A stretch of DNA of 64,000 bases from Streptomyces sclerotialus (GTDB taxonomy: Bacteria > Actinomycetota > Actinomycetes > Streptomycetales > Streptomycetaceae): NCBI RefSeq assembly GCF_040907265.1, contig NZ_JBFOHP010000002.1, forward strand, positions 186,001 to 250,000, written 5' to 3'. Numbering within the stretch: the stretch's first letter is position 1; each line of letters opens with the position of its first letter. The notes beneath the pieces are model-generated. The model searched no databases. It saw nothing but the letters and a program-made list of their open reading frames with translations, and was not told where the DNA came from. This document shows, piece after piece, positions 17,468-24,577 of this stretch. Made by a program: the position numbers and the translations under genes.

Positions 17468-19560
17468 GGCCTCCTCTTGTACTGTTCAGACTTACGCAGG
17501 TACACATGCCGGTCACGCTCGTCCTCCACCAGATTCCGCAGAGTGAGGAAGTCGGCACCGATGTCCGGATACAGCTCGGCGTAAGGATCACCGAGCGGGT
17601 TCCGGTACGGGTCGCCGACCCGGTCCGTCAGCGGGTCATCCCGTGGCTCGGGAGCAATCCAGCTCGCCGCCAGCAGCCGGATGATCGTCTTCATCCGTTC
17701 GTCTCGGTGCCGACCGTCGTCCAACACAGCGTGTACCAACTGTTCGAAGTGTTCGCGTGGCGTGTCGTTCAGGGCGCCGCCCGGCGAGCGGACTGGCGCG
17801 CGGCGGAGTCGGCACAGTTCAGTGCACCACTCTTGGGCTCCGACCTCGTCGAATCGGCGGTCGAGGAAGGCCGCAGCCGAACTCAGATCGCCCGCCGCGA
17901 GCTGGTGGTATGCGATCGCCCACTCCTCATCGGCCGCTTCGTTGTCCATGAAGCGCCGACGGGCGCGGTGGAGAAGTGCCTCCTCCACGTCGTCCCAAGT
18001 GGAAGAGTGGGCGCCGTCGGCCGCCACAAGTTCACGCAGCAGTAGGAACCTCAGGACGGGATGGAGAGTTTCCGGCCGGGCGTATCTGCTGCCACCTGTC
18101 TCCGAGCTGGAACGAGAGCTGTCCGTCCCGGTGAAATGCATGGTGCGGAGCGGATCTCCCGAGAACTCCGCAAGCGAAGCACGCAGCGCGGGCCCTGTCC
18201 GCTCCCATAATTCTTGCGTGGCGCCCGCCTGTCCCAGGTTGACGGCTGCCGCTGCCCATGTCAGTGCTCGCCGCAGTGGCCATCCCACGTCACGTGGCAG
18301 CAGTGTGTCGAGAATGTCGCCTGCCAATGTGCGCGGTGGGGCGAAGACCTGCCGCAGCCGCTCGTCCCATGGTGTATTCCGCTCAAAATCGCGCAGCGCC
18401 TTGAACACACGGTCGCTGGCAGCAGGGTGGCCCGCCGTGAGTTCGTGGACGAGCCAGCCGAGCCACTGCACCGCGTCATCCGCACGCGGCATGGCCGATT
18501 CAGGGCCGATATCCGCCAGGATTGTGTCAGCCATTCGCGTGACCTCATGGCGGTGCAGGTCGCGCAACAGCCCGACATGCAGGCCCTCGACGTGCACAGG
18601 CCGGAACTGCCGTGGCCCTGACCAGCACTCCAGGTAGCGCGAGACCGGTGGAGCGCCGGGCTCCCTGCGGGTCAGCAGCTCCGGGCGGCTGCCGGCCGTC
18701 GCCAGCACCAACAACGGGTCGGCCGACCCGGACTTCTCCCGCGCCTTGAGAAGGGAGTCGAGGAAGCTGTCTCCCAACGGACTGTCGACATTGTCGAGCA
18801 GCACGAGACAGTGCGTCGTGCGCAGCCGGTCGGCGCGTGGTCCGGCGTAGGCATCGCAGAGGTCGGCCACGAATGCGTCGAAGAATACGGACTCCGCTCG
18901 CTGCCGGGCGTACGCCTCCTCGTCGTTGTACAGCTGGCTCAGGCCAACGAGGAAGTCCTCCGTCGATGACAAGCCGACTGCGCGCCGGGCCCAGGCAAGC
19001 TGCCTGTGGGTGCGCAACCGGATCCGTAGCCGCTGCCACTCCGGCAGCAGCCGCACGGCGGCCAGGGTCCAGCCTGGTGGCGCACCGAGAGCCGTGGCCC
19101 CCGCCTCCAGCAACTGTTTCAGTTCGTCACGGAGCGGCTGCGGGGAGCCATCGGGCCTTTCCGCTCCGACCAGCGCCTGGCGCATCTCCCGTACCGCTCG
19201 GTCCCTGCTGTCGGGATCCACGGTGGTCGTCACAGCAATCAGGAGGGCGCCGAAGGCGGGGAAGGAGAGTTTCGGGCAGTGCGGTTTCCGCACGTTGAGC
19301 TGGAAGACGAGATTGGTGAGCACATCGAGCGGCTTGCCGCTACGCCGACTGAGCGTCTCCAGGTCCAGGTGGGCCACCGGTGCCTGCCTGGCCCATTGGG
19401 TCAGGTACTCCAGCAGGGTGGTCTTGCCGCTGCCACGCGGCCCGAGCAGCAACGTCGCGGGCAAGGTCTGCTGCGGTCCGCGAGCGCGCTCCAGGCGAGA
19501 GCGCAGGAAGTCCCTGATCGCTGCGTCACGGTCCGAAGTATTCGATAAATCTACGGCCAC
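17458..19560 (-). CDS. P-loop NTPase, STAND/AAA-like (700 residues)
   Basis: The protein has a Walker A GPRGSGKTT at residues 40-48 and a likely Walker B HCLVLLDNVDSP near 250-262, with a following SRPELLTRREPG sensor-like segment. The remaining 400 residues are helical and end in a region of apparent helical repeats (AVLRFLLLRELVAADGAH type, read approximately). This is the general plan of STAND or AAA signalling ATPases without a recognisable effector domain. The GTG start follows a GGGGGA site. It overlaps the receptor-like gene downstream. No transport partner is present. A sensing or defence role is possible; family assignment is only to the P-loop level. Confidence 0.7.
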   Translation of the reverse strand: MAVDLSNTSDRDAAIRDFLRSRLERARGPQQTLPATLLLGPRGSGKTTLLEYLTQWARQAPVAHLDLETLSRRSGKPLDVLTNLVFQLNVRKPHCPKLSFPAFGALLIAVTTTVDPDSRDRAVREMRQALVGAERPDGSPQPLRDELKQLLEAGATALGAPPGWTLAAVRLLPEWQRLRIRLRTHRQLAWARRAVGLSSTEDFLVGLSQLYNDEEAYARQRAESVFFDAFVADLCDAYAGPRADRLRTTHCLVLLDNVDSPLGDSFLDSLLKAREKSGSADPLLVLATAGSRPELLTRREPGAPPVSRYLECWSGPRQFRPVHVEGLHVGLLRDLHRHEVTRMADTILADIGPESAMPRADDAVQWLGWLVHELTAGHPAASDRVFKALRDFERNTPWDERLRQVFAPPRTLAGDILDTLLPRDVGWPLRRALTWAAAAVNLGQAGATQELWERTGPALRASLAEFSGDPLRTMHFTGTDSSRSSSETGGSRYARPETLHPVLRFLLLRELVAADGAHSSTWDDVEEALLHRARRRFMDNEAADEEWAIAYHQLAAGDLSSAAAFLDRRFDEVGAQEWCTELCRLRRAPVRSPGGALNDTPREHFEQLVHAVLDDGRHRDERMKTIIRLLAASWIAPEPRDDPLTDRVGDPYRNPLGDPYAELYPDIGADFLTLRNLVEDERDRHVYLRKSEQYKRRPWW

Positions 19561-19877
19561 ACCGATCCCCCGTAGCCGTGGTGAAATACGCTGTCATTCG
19601 ACTACCACGTAAGCGCGTCGTTCTCCGTTCCGCAAGCGAGTTCTATGGGCGTTCCATGAACGGTCGAATTCGTGACCGGGCCCGGGCGGCGTGCCTCATG
19701 GGCATCAACGTCCTTGTCCCCCTGCAACGCCATCGCCAGCACTGTGTTCGGCAAGTGGGAGAACAGCCTTGACGCCGCACAGGCCTGCTCGGTTCTGCAA
19801 TCCTGCATCGCCGTAAGGTAATTGACGCCGTCGACGCCCCCTCCCCCCCCCGGCCAGTCGGTCAGTCGGTCAGCCGG
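19561..19877. other. Intergenic stretch upstream of the NTPase gene
   Basis: About 317 bases between the NTPase start and the P450 stop. It must contain the NTPase promoter. Short CAGTCGGT-type repeats occur near 19856-19880 at the P450 end and a C-run near 19840-19850. No supported gene or strong hairpin was seen. Confidence 0.4.
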
Positions 19878-21158
19878 TCAGGGGTGGGCCGGGGGCGGGC
19901 TCGGGATCCAGCGCACCGGTAGGTGGGTGATGCCGTTGATGAAGTTGGAGTTCAGGCGGACCGGCGGACCGTTGAGTTGCAATTCCGGCAGGCGGGTGAG
20001 GAGCTGGGTGAAGAAAATCCGCAGTTGCATGCGGGCGAAGTGCGCGCCGAGGCACACGTGGGGGCCCTGGCCGAAGGCCAGGTGGTCGTTGGGTGTGCGG
20101 GTGATGTCGAACCGGTACGGGTCGGGGAAGGCACGCTCGTCGAAGTGCGCGGAGGCGTGGTAGACCACGACCTTGTCCCCCCGCGCGATGCGCTGCCCGG
20201 CGAGTTCGGTGTCCCGGGCGGCGGTGCGGCGGAAGCTGAGCACCGGCGGGTGCCAGCGGAGCATCTCCTCGACGGCCGACGGTACGAGGCCGGGGTCGGC
20301 GCGCAGCCGCCGGTAGGCGTCGGGATGGTCCAGGAGGGCCAGGACGCCGCCGGGCAGGGCGCTGCGCACGGTGTCGTTGCCGGCGATGACGACGAGGAAG
20401 AAGAACATCGCCAGTTCTTCCTCGGTCAGCGGGCGGCCGTCCTCGACGGTGGCAGTGGCCAGTGCGGTCATCAGGTCGTCTGCGGGGTGGCTGCGCTTGT
20501 GCCGGGCGAGTTCGTGCGCGTAGTCGAACATGTCGCGCAGCATCGCGGGTGAGCGCGGGTTGACCGGTCGTCCGTAGGCATCGCGCACGACGTCGGCGTG
20601 CTCGGGGTCCTGGTAGCCGATGACCCGGTTGGTCCACTTCAGCAGCAGGCCTCGGTCGGAGGCGGGGACGCCGAGCAGCTCGGCGAGGTTGGCGAGCGGG
20701 AAGTCGTCGGTGACCTCGACGGGCAGGTCACAGCTCCCGCGTTCGGCGACCTCGTCCAGCAGGGTGGCGGCGCGTGTGGTGATCTGCTCGGTGAACTGTT
20801 CCAGCCGCCGCCGGGTGAAGAGGGCGGCGGCCAGGTGACGGATCCGGTTGTGCTCGGGCGGGTCCATGTTGAGGATCATCCGCCGGATGAAGTCGAGGTC
20901 GTCGGGCGCTGGATCGCGGATCTGGGTGGCACCGAGCCAGGACGAGTACACGGCGGGGTTGCGGAGCACGTCGCGGACGTCCTGGTAGCGGGTGACGGCC
21001 CAGTATCCGGGTCCGGCCGGCCAGTCGTCCACCGAGTGCTCGTCCTGCCGGCAGACGGGCGCCTCGTCGCGGAGGCGGCGGAAGCTGCCGTGCGGGATGC
21101 CGCGCGCGAACACGCGCGGGTCGAACACATCGGGTATCGCCGCGGTGGGCTCGCTCAT
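19878..21158 (-). CDS. Cytochrome P450
   Basis: A 426-residue soluble bacterial P450. The I-helix reads VIAGNDTVRSAL (Asn-Asp-Thr in place of the common Glu-Thr pair), the K-helix has the ExxR motif in EEMLRWHPPV, and the heme loop is FGQGPHVCLGAHFARMQL with the ligand Cys near residue 368. The general pattern, including MDPPEHNRIRHL, is like the CYP125/CYP142 region of the bacterial tree; that placement is tentative. It lies downstream of an alpha/beta hydrolase on the same strand and its ATG overlaps (ATGA) the end of a repeat-rich frame at 21155-21290. Natural redox partners are not encoded here. Confidence 0.9.
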   Translation of the reverse strand: MSEPTAAIPDVFDPRVFARGIPHGSFRRLRDEAPVCRQDEHSVDDWPAGPGYWAVTRYQDVRDVLRNPAVYSSWLGATQIRDPAPDDLDFIRRMILNMDPPEHNRIRHLAAALFTRRRLEQFTEQITTRAATLLDEVAERGSCDLPVEVTDDFPLANLAELLGVPASDRGLLLKWTNRVIGYQDPEHADVVRDAYGRPVNPRSPAMLRDMFDYAHELARHKRSHPADDLMTALATATVEDGRPLTEEELAMFFFLVVIAGNDTVRSALPGGVLALLDHPDAYRRLRADPGLVPSAVEEMLRWHPPVLSFRRTAARDTELAGQRIARGDKVVVYHASAHFDERAFPDPYRFDITRTPNDHLAFGQGPHVCLGAHFARMQLRIFFTQLLTRLPELQLNGPPVRLNSNFINGITHLPVRWIPSPPPAHP

Positions 21159-21290
21159 AGGCGCTCGCTCACAGGCCTCGCTTCTTCCGTGCTCGCTTCT
21201 TCCGCGGTCGGCGAATCCGCCCTCGCCTCGCCCGCGCTCGCCTCATCCGCGATCGGCTCGTACGCGGTCGCCTCGTCCGCGCTCGCCTCA
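21159..21290 (-). repeat. Degenerate 15-bp tandem repeats between hydrolase and P450 genes
   Basis: On the minus strand the region consists of about eight 15-base units of the type GATGAGGCGAGCGCG. In one frame they encode five-residue repeats (DEASA, DEATA, YEPIA, DEASA, GEARA) and this frame ends in a TGA that overlaps the P450 ATG. It is offset by one base from the hydrolase frame, which stops at 21288-21290. So a former repeat-built C-terminal tail of the hydrolase, now cut off by a shift, is one explanation. Confidence 0.75.
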
Positions 21291-22043
21291 TCCGTGCCGT
21301 GCGAGGAAGCGCTCGACGCTGGTGGCGAGGGCCACCGGGGACTCGTCCATCGCGTAGTGCCCGGCGTCGGGGAAGATCTCGATCTCGATGTTCGGGTACC
21401 AGGCTCCGAAGGTCGCCCGCATGGTCTCGGCGCCCAGTGCGGGGTCGTGCCGTCCGGCGATCACCTGGATCGGTACGTCGCTGCCCTTGATCTCGGTGTG
21501 GAAGTCGGTGCGCGCCCAGGCGGGCAGGTACGCGGCGAACGCGTCGCGGTCCGAGTGCTCCAGCGAGTGCCGCACCATGGCGTCCAGCCAGGTGCCGGTG
21601 AGCCGGTTCCCGGTGGTGAAGTCGACGATCGCGCGGCGGTTGTCGGGGCTGTCGGCGGCGCCGGCGAACAACTGCCAGCTCTGCTCGTCGAACGGCACAC
21701 CGCTCGCGGGCACCGGCGACACGCCGACGAGCGCCTTCACCCGGTCCGGCGCGTCGGCGTACACCCGCTGCATGACCGAGCCGCCCATCGAGTGCCCGAG
21801 CAACGAGAACCGGTCGACGCCGAGGTCGTCGGCCGCGGCCAGCACGTCGCCCGCCGCCTCGGCGAGCGAGTACCGGCCCGTCTCGCCGCGACGGTCGCCG
21901 TAGCCGCGGTAGTCCAGGAACACGTAGGAGAAGGCCTGCCGGTCCAGGTGCGGCAGCAGGGCCTGCCACGACCGCGACGAACCGAACCAGCCGTGCAGAA
22001 CCAACACGGTGTGCGCTCCGGTGCCGACACGCTGCAAGCCCAT
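21288..22043 (-). CDS. Alpha/beta hydrolase
   Basis: A 251-residue hydrolase with HGWFGSSRSW (oxyanion region), the nucleophile elbow LLGHSMGGSVMQ, an Asp in IAGRHDPALG and the catalytic His in FPDAGHYAMDESP. The ATG at 22043 lies six or so bases after a GGAGGG site; a GTG further out at 22064 would start inside that site. There is no signal peptide. It is likely co-transcribed with the P450. The substrate cannot be predicted from sequence; esterase or epoxide-hydrolase-like activities both occur in this family. Confidence 0.8.
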   Translation of the reverse strand: MGLQRVGTGAHTVLVLHGWFGSSRSWQALLPHLDRQAFSYVFLDYRGYGDRRGETGRYSLAEAAGDVLAAADDLGVDRFSLLGHSMGGSVMQRVYADAPDRVKALVGVSPVPASGVPFDEQSWQLFAGAADSPDNRRAIVDFTTGNRLTGTWLDAMVRHSLEHSDRDAFAAYLPAWARTDFHTEIKGSDVPIQVIAGRHDPALGAETMRATFGAWYPNIEIEIFPDAGHYAMDESPVALATSVERFLARHG

Positions 22044-22210
22044 GGTCCGCCCTCCACCCTCCACCGCCGAGTCGTGACTGCGGCAATGCTAGGCCGAAGG
22101 CCGTGGCCTGGGAACACGGCACACCGTCGCGCCGTACACGACGCGTCGGGCGTCCTTCCGGTGCGACAAACTCGGTTTGCCGGGGCAGCACGTTCGGCCA
22201 AGCTGGGACC

Positions 22211-22574
22211 ATGCCTCGCAGAATCATGTTCGTACAGCTCAAGACGGGCTATGACACTGACCGCGGCCCGTCGTGGATATGACACCGACCGCGGCCCGTC
22301 GTGGATCGGGTGGGTGAACTTCTCCAAGACCTGGAAGACGGCCTGCTTCCAGGGGCGGACGCTTCGGCGTGCCACGGGCCTCGGCTCGCTCGACGCGGAT
22401 TTCTACGACGCCGAGACCCATGAGGACTTCTGGCTCTCCGGACCGGAACGAGACCGGAGCGACACACGGTACGGGCCCGAGGCACCGACCGTGGAGGATG
22501 ACGCAGCGGACGCCTACCGAGCGTTTCTCCACGGAGCGCCGCTCCCCGATTCCGTTCCCGACTCTGTTCGGTGA
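22211..22574 (+). pseudogene. Small conserved actinobacterial protein broken by a 28-bp tandem duplication
   Basis: From ATG 22211 the product begins MPRRIMFVQLKTGYDTDRGP and then stops after SWI. The following bases repeat the preceding 28 (one mismatch) and shift the frame; the rest of the protein (SWIGWVNFSKTWKTA, DADFYDAETHEDFWLSGP, RDRSDTRYGPEAPTVEDDA) continues in the next frame to TGA at 22572-22574. Removing one copy restores a single frame of about 110 residues. Similar small proteins are, as I recall, widespread in streptomycetes with no proven function. The final codons are copied in the repeats that follow. Confidence 0.7.
22250..22305. repeat. 28-bp tandem duplication that shifts the reading frame
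   Basis: Copies at 22250-22277 and 22278-22305 differ at one base (TATGACACT versus TATGACACC). Since 28 is not a multiple of three, the duplication throws the gene at 22211 out of frame. The single mismatch shows that some time has passed since the event, or that it was not an assembly artefact. Confidence 0.9.
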
Positions 22575-22665
22575 TCTCCGGCTCTGTTCGGTGATCTCCT
22601 GGCTCCGCTCGGTGATCGCCCGGCCCTGTTCGGTGATTGCCCGGCTCCGCTCGGTGATCGGGGGC
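22562..22665. repeat. Five about 21-bp tandem repeats between convergent genes
   Basis: Units of the type CTCTGTTCGGTGATCTCCGG occur at 22562, 22582, 22603, 22624 and 22645. The first overlaps the last codons and stop of the gene at 22211 (GTTCGGTGA), so each unit carries a copy of that stop. On the minus strand they encode ITER/ITEQ heptads. They lie just past the SARP stop at 22679. Confidence 0.85.
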
Positions 22666-22678
22666 GCGCCCTCAGCCG

Positions 22679-23416
22679 TCAGCGCAGCGCTCCGAGCGCT
22701 GAGTCCCGGAACGGGACCAGGTTCCGCAGGGCGGGTGACGGCTCGATCCCCAGTTCCCGCTGGAGGGTGCGGCTGCACCGTACGTACTGCCGGGCCGCCT
22801 CCCAGTCGTTGCCCGCCGCCAGGTGCGCCCGGATGACCGCCCGGTGCGAGCTCTCCCGGAGCGGTTCGGCGTGCACCGCGGCCAGTCCGGCGTCCACCGC
22901 GACGCCGTACCGGCCGGCGGCCACCAGCCGCTCGCACATGGCCTCCAGGGCGTGCAGCCGCAGTTGGTGGAAGTGCTCGCGCTCGACGAGTACCCACTCG
23001 TCGTACCAATCGGGCAGCAGGTCCAGCGACAGATCGGCGAGGGTCGCCGCGGTGAGGCAGTCCTCGCAGGGGTCCGTCTCGTCCAGCAGTCGGTACGCCC
23101 GGCGGCTCGCGGCCCGGACGTCGACGGCCACGCCGTCGGCCAGCGCCAGTTGCTGGGCCGATGTCTCGATCAGCGGACCGCAGACCCGGTGGACCCGCCA
23201 CAGGCAGGAGCGGAGGTTCGCCCCTGCCCGGTCCGGGCGCCCGCAGGGCCACAGAGCGTCGGCGACGTAGGCCCGGGACAGTGGCCGTTCCTGGAGGGCC
23301 AGCAGGGCGATGAGGCGCTGTGCGCCGCGGACCACGCTGGTGCTGCCGGTGCTGGTCCTCAGCCGGAAGCCGCTCAGGAGGCCGAGGGAGAGCCCGGCCG
23401 GAGAACCCGTCTCCAT
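22679..23416 (-). CDS. SARP-type transcriptional activator (BTAD domain)
   Basis: A 245-residue regulator of the Streptomyces antibiotic regulatory protein type. An N-terminal winged helix (RGAQRLIALLALQERPLSR, then VADALWP) is followed by ANLRSCLWRVHR and the bacterial transcriptional activation domain with VDVRAASRRAYRLLDETDP (read in parts), HQLRLHALEAMCERLVAAGR and REDL-like AAVHAEPLRESSHRAVIRAH; it ends near GIEPSPALRNLV. A GGGGAGG site precedes the ATG. SARPs usually switch on secondary metabolite genes. The neighbouring P450 and hydrolase, or the NRPS cluster 16 kb away, are possible targets; none is shown by the sequence. Confidence 0.85.
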   Translation of the reverse strand: METGSPAGLSLGLLSGFRLRTSTGSTSVVRGAQRLIALLALQERPLSRAYVADALWPCGRPDRAGANLRSCLWRVHRVCGPLIETSAQQLALADGVAVDVRAASRRAYRLLDETDPCEDCLTAATLADLSLDLLPDWYDEWVLVEREHFHQLRLHALEAMCERLVAAGRYGVAVDAGLAAVHAEPLRESSHRAVIRAHLAAGNDWEAARQYVRCSRTLQRELGIEPSPALRNLVPFRDSALGALR

Positions 23417-23756
23417 CCGCGCCTCCCCGCATGCTCCGGGAGTTCACCGGTGACCGGTCGGTGTGGACCGCGGGCGTCAGTATAGGGGCGCCGCAGTCAC
23501 CCGTCCGTCCCGTGGCCGGCCTCATCCGCCCTTCCGGTGCACGCCGTCGCCGCACTTCACTCCTGTCCCGCCGCGCGCCCTTCGGCGGCGTCGGCGGTCG
23601 TCTCGGCGGTCGTCCCGGCGGTCGTCCCGGCGGTGGTCGGGAACCGTTCGCTCCGGCCGCGGCCTGGGTGACTTCGACTCGTGGCTCCGTCGGTGCTGAC
23701 CGGTGGTGGTGATCGCTCAGCCTGGAGCCGTCGGTGCAGACCGGCGTGGTGATTGC
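23417..23756. other. Intergenic stretch with two repeat arrays
   Basis: About 340 bases upstream of the SARP gene and downstream of the gene ending at 23757. It holds four 12-bp units of the type CCGGCGGTCGTC at about 23591-23638 and a 41/40-bp duplication at 23690-23770. The SARP promoter must lie in the part nearest 23417, where TTCACCGGTGACCGG gives local symmetry. No gene is supported. Confidence 0.5.
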
Positions 23757-23770
23757 TCAGCCTGGAGCCG
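23690..23770. repeat. Two about 40-bp tandem copies including a gene's 3' end
   Basis: Copies at 23690-23730 and 23731-23770 share GATCGCTCAGCCTGGAGCCG-like ends (one changed base in GATTG). The right copy contains the last codons and stop of the minus-strand gene at 23757-24239, so the left copy is a duplicate of that gene end. Confidence 0.8.
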
Positions 23771-24239
23771 GCGGCGCGGTCCCCGCATCCAGTGACCCCG
23801 CGTTCATGGACCCGGCGTTCATGGACCCGGCGTTCATGGACCCCGCGTTCATGGCCCCGGCATCCATGGTCCCGGCGTCCATGGACATGCCCTCCGAGGT
23901 GCGCCCGGTCTCCTGCGGCTCCTCCTCTCCGGGACGGGCCACCTCTCCGGCGTTCGCGAGGCGGACGAGTTCGGCGAGCCAGCCCGGGGCCTCGCCGCCG
24001 TCCATGACGGCCCCCGTCGGACGCGTCGTTTCCGTTCCCGGCGTGGCGAAGGAGCCGGTCGTCATGGCCTGCTCGGCCCCCGCCACGGCAGCGGGTCCTG
24101 CGTCGACAGCGCCCGTGACGGCGGTCTCCTGCCCAATGGAGAGCTGCCGCTCCGCCATGGAGACCATGGAGAGGTCCCGCTCCGTCCCGGCCGCCGGGGC
24201 CGCGCCCGCGTCCTCCACGACCATGATGTGCACCTTCAT
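23757..24239 (-). CDS. Small Met/Ala/Gly repeat protein at the end of the S8 protease cassette
   Basis: A 160-residue protein starting MKVHIMVVEDAGAAPAAGTE, with no recognised family. The middle has a short helical stretch APGWLAELVRLANAGEV. The C-terminal third is about eight five-residue repeats of the type MNAGS/MDAGT, encoded by 15-bp tandem units at about 23800-23885. The ATG at 24239 follows a GAGGGAGC site; an upstream in-frame start at 24278 falls in repeats. It is the last gene of a four-gene minus-strand run after an S8 protease. It might be a substrate, a precursor peptide or a structural protein, but this is guesswork from position. Confidence 0.6.
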   Translation of the reverse strand: MKVHIMVVEDAGAAPAAGTERDLSMVSMAERQLSIGQETAVTGAVDAGPAAVAGAEQAMTTGSFATPGTETTRPTGAVMDGGEAPGWLAELVRLANAGEVARPGEEEPQETGRTSEGMSMDAGTMDAGAMNAGSMNAGSMNAGSMNAGSLDAGTAPPAPG

Positions 24240-24256
24240 GTCCGCTCCCTCGTTCA

Positions 24257-24326
24257 ATGGAGAACCGCTGATGGACAACCGCTGATGGAGAACCGCTGAT
24301 GGAGAACCGTCAATTGAGAACCGCGT
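24257..24326. repeat. Five 14-bp tandem repeats derived from a gene 3' end
   Basis: Units ATGGAGAACCGCTG at 24257, 24271, 24285 and variants at 24299 and 24313 form a 14-bp ladder. The rightmost unit is the end of the gene at 24310-24564 (codons for AVLN and the stop on the minus strand), so the array grew out from the 3' end of that gene into the spacer before the next gene. Confidence 0.85.
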
Positions 24327-24564
24327 ACCGGCCTTCGAAGTTCATCTGATTGCTGCCGACGTTCTTCACCGTCAGCCAGTACGTGACCGCGGCGGCCGAG
24401 GCCCGCTCGACCTCGGTCTCCCACTCGATCTGCGGCCTGCCCGTCTGCGGTGTCGTCGGCATGCAGTACCAGATGACGTGCCAGCCCTGCGGCCAGCCGA
24501 AGGTGAACCAGCGCCCGGTCTGCCCGGGGTCGAGTGTTCCGGTGAACTGTGTGCCTACTCGCAT
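24310..24564 (-). CDS. Stand-alone copy of the S8 protease C-terminal domain
   Basis: An 84-residue protein that closely resembles the last 85 residues of the upstream protease. Both share QF.GTL, TGRWFTF.WP..WHV.W, P..G.PQI.W...VERAS, TYW and a closing F..R.AVL. The ATG follows GAGAGGAAAACGGCG and lies 13 bases after the protease stop, so they are co-transcribed. It has no signal peptide. The fold is probably a small beta-sandwich. It could bind the same partner as the protease tail, or act as a decoy, inhibitor or substrate. The homology is visible; the role is inferred. Confidence 0.7.
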   Translation of the reverse strand: MRVGTQFTGTLDPGQTGRWFTFGWPQGWHVIWYCMPTTPQTGRPQIEWETEVERASAAAVTYWLTVKNVGSNQMNFEGRYAVLN

Positions 24565-24577
24565 CGCCGTTTTCCTC

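Noticed and set aside
21159..21290. Another repeat run considered as CRISPR
   Set aside because: 15-bp units with no spacers; better explained as a coding minisatellite.
22562..22665. Regular repeats resembling a CRISPR array
   Set aside because: Units are directly tandem without unique spacers, and no cas genes are near.
23734..24285. Plus-strand frame with DPAFM repeats
   Set aside because: It is the complement of the 15-bp repeats in the minus-strand gene, which has the ribosome site and operon position.
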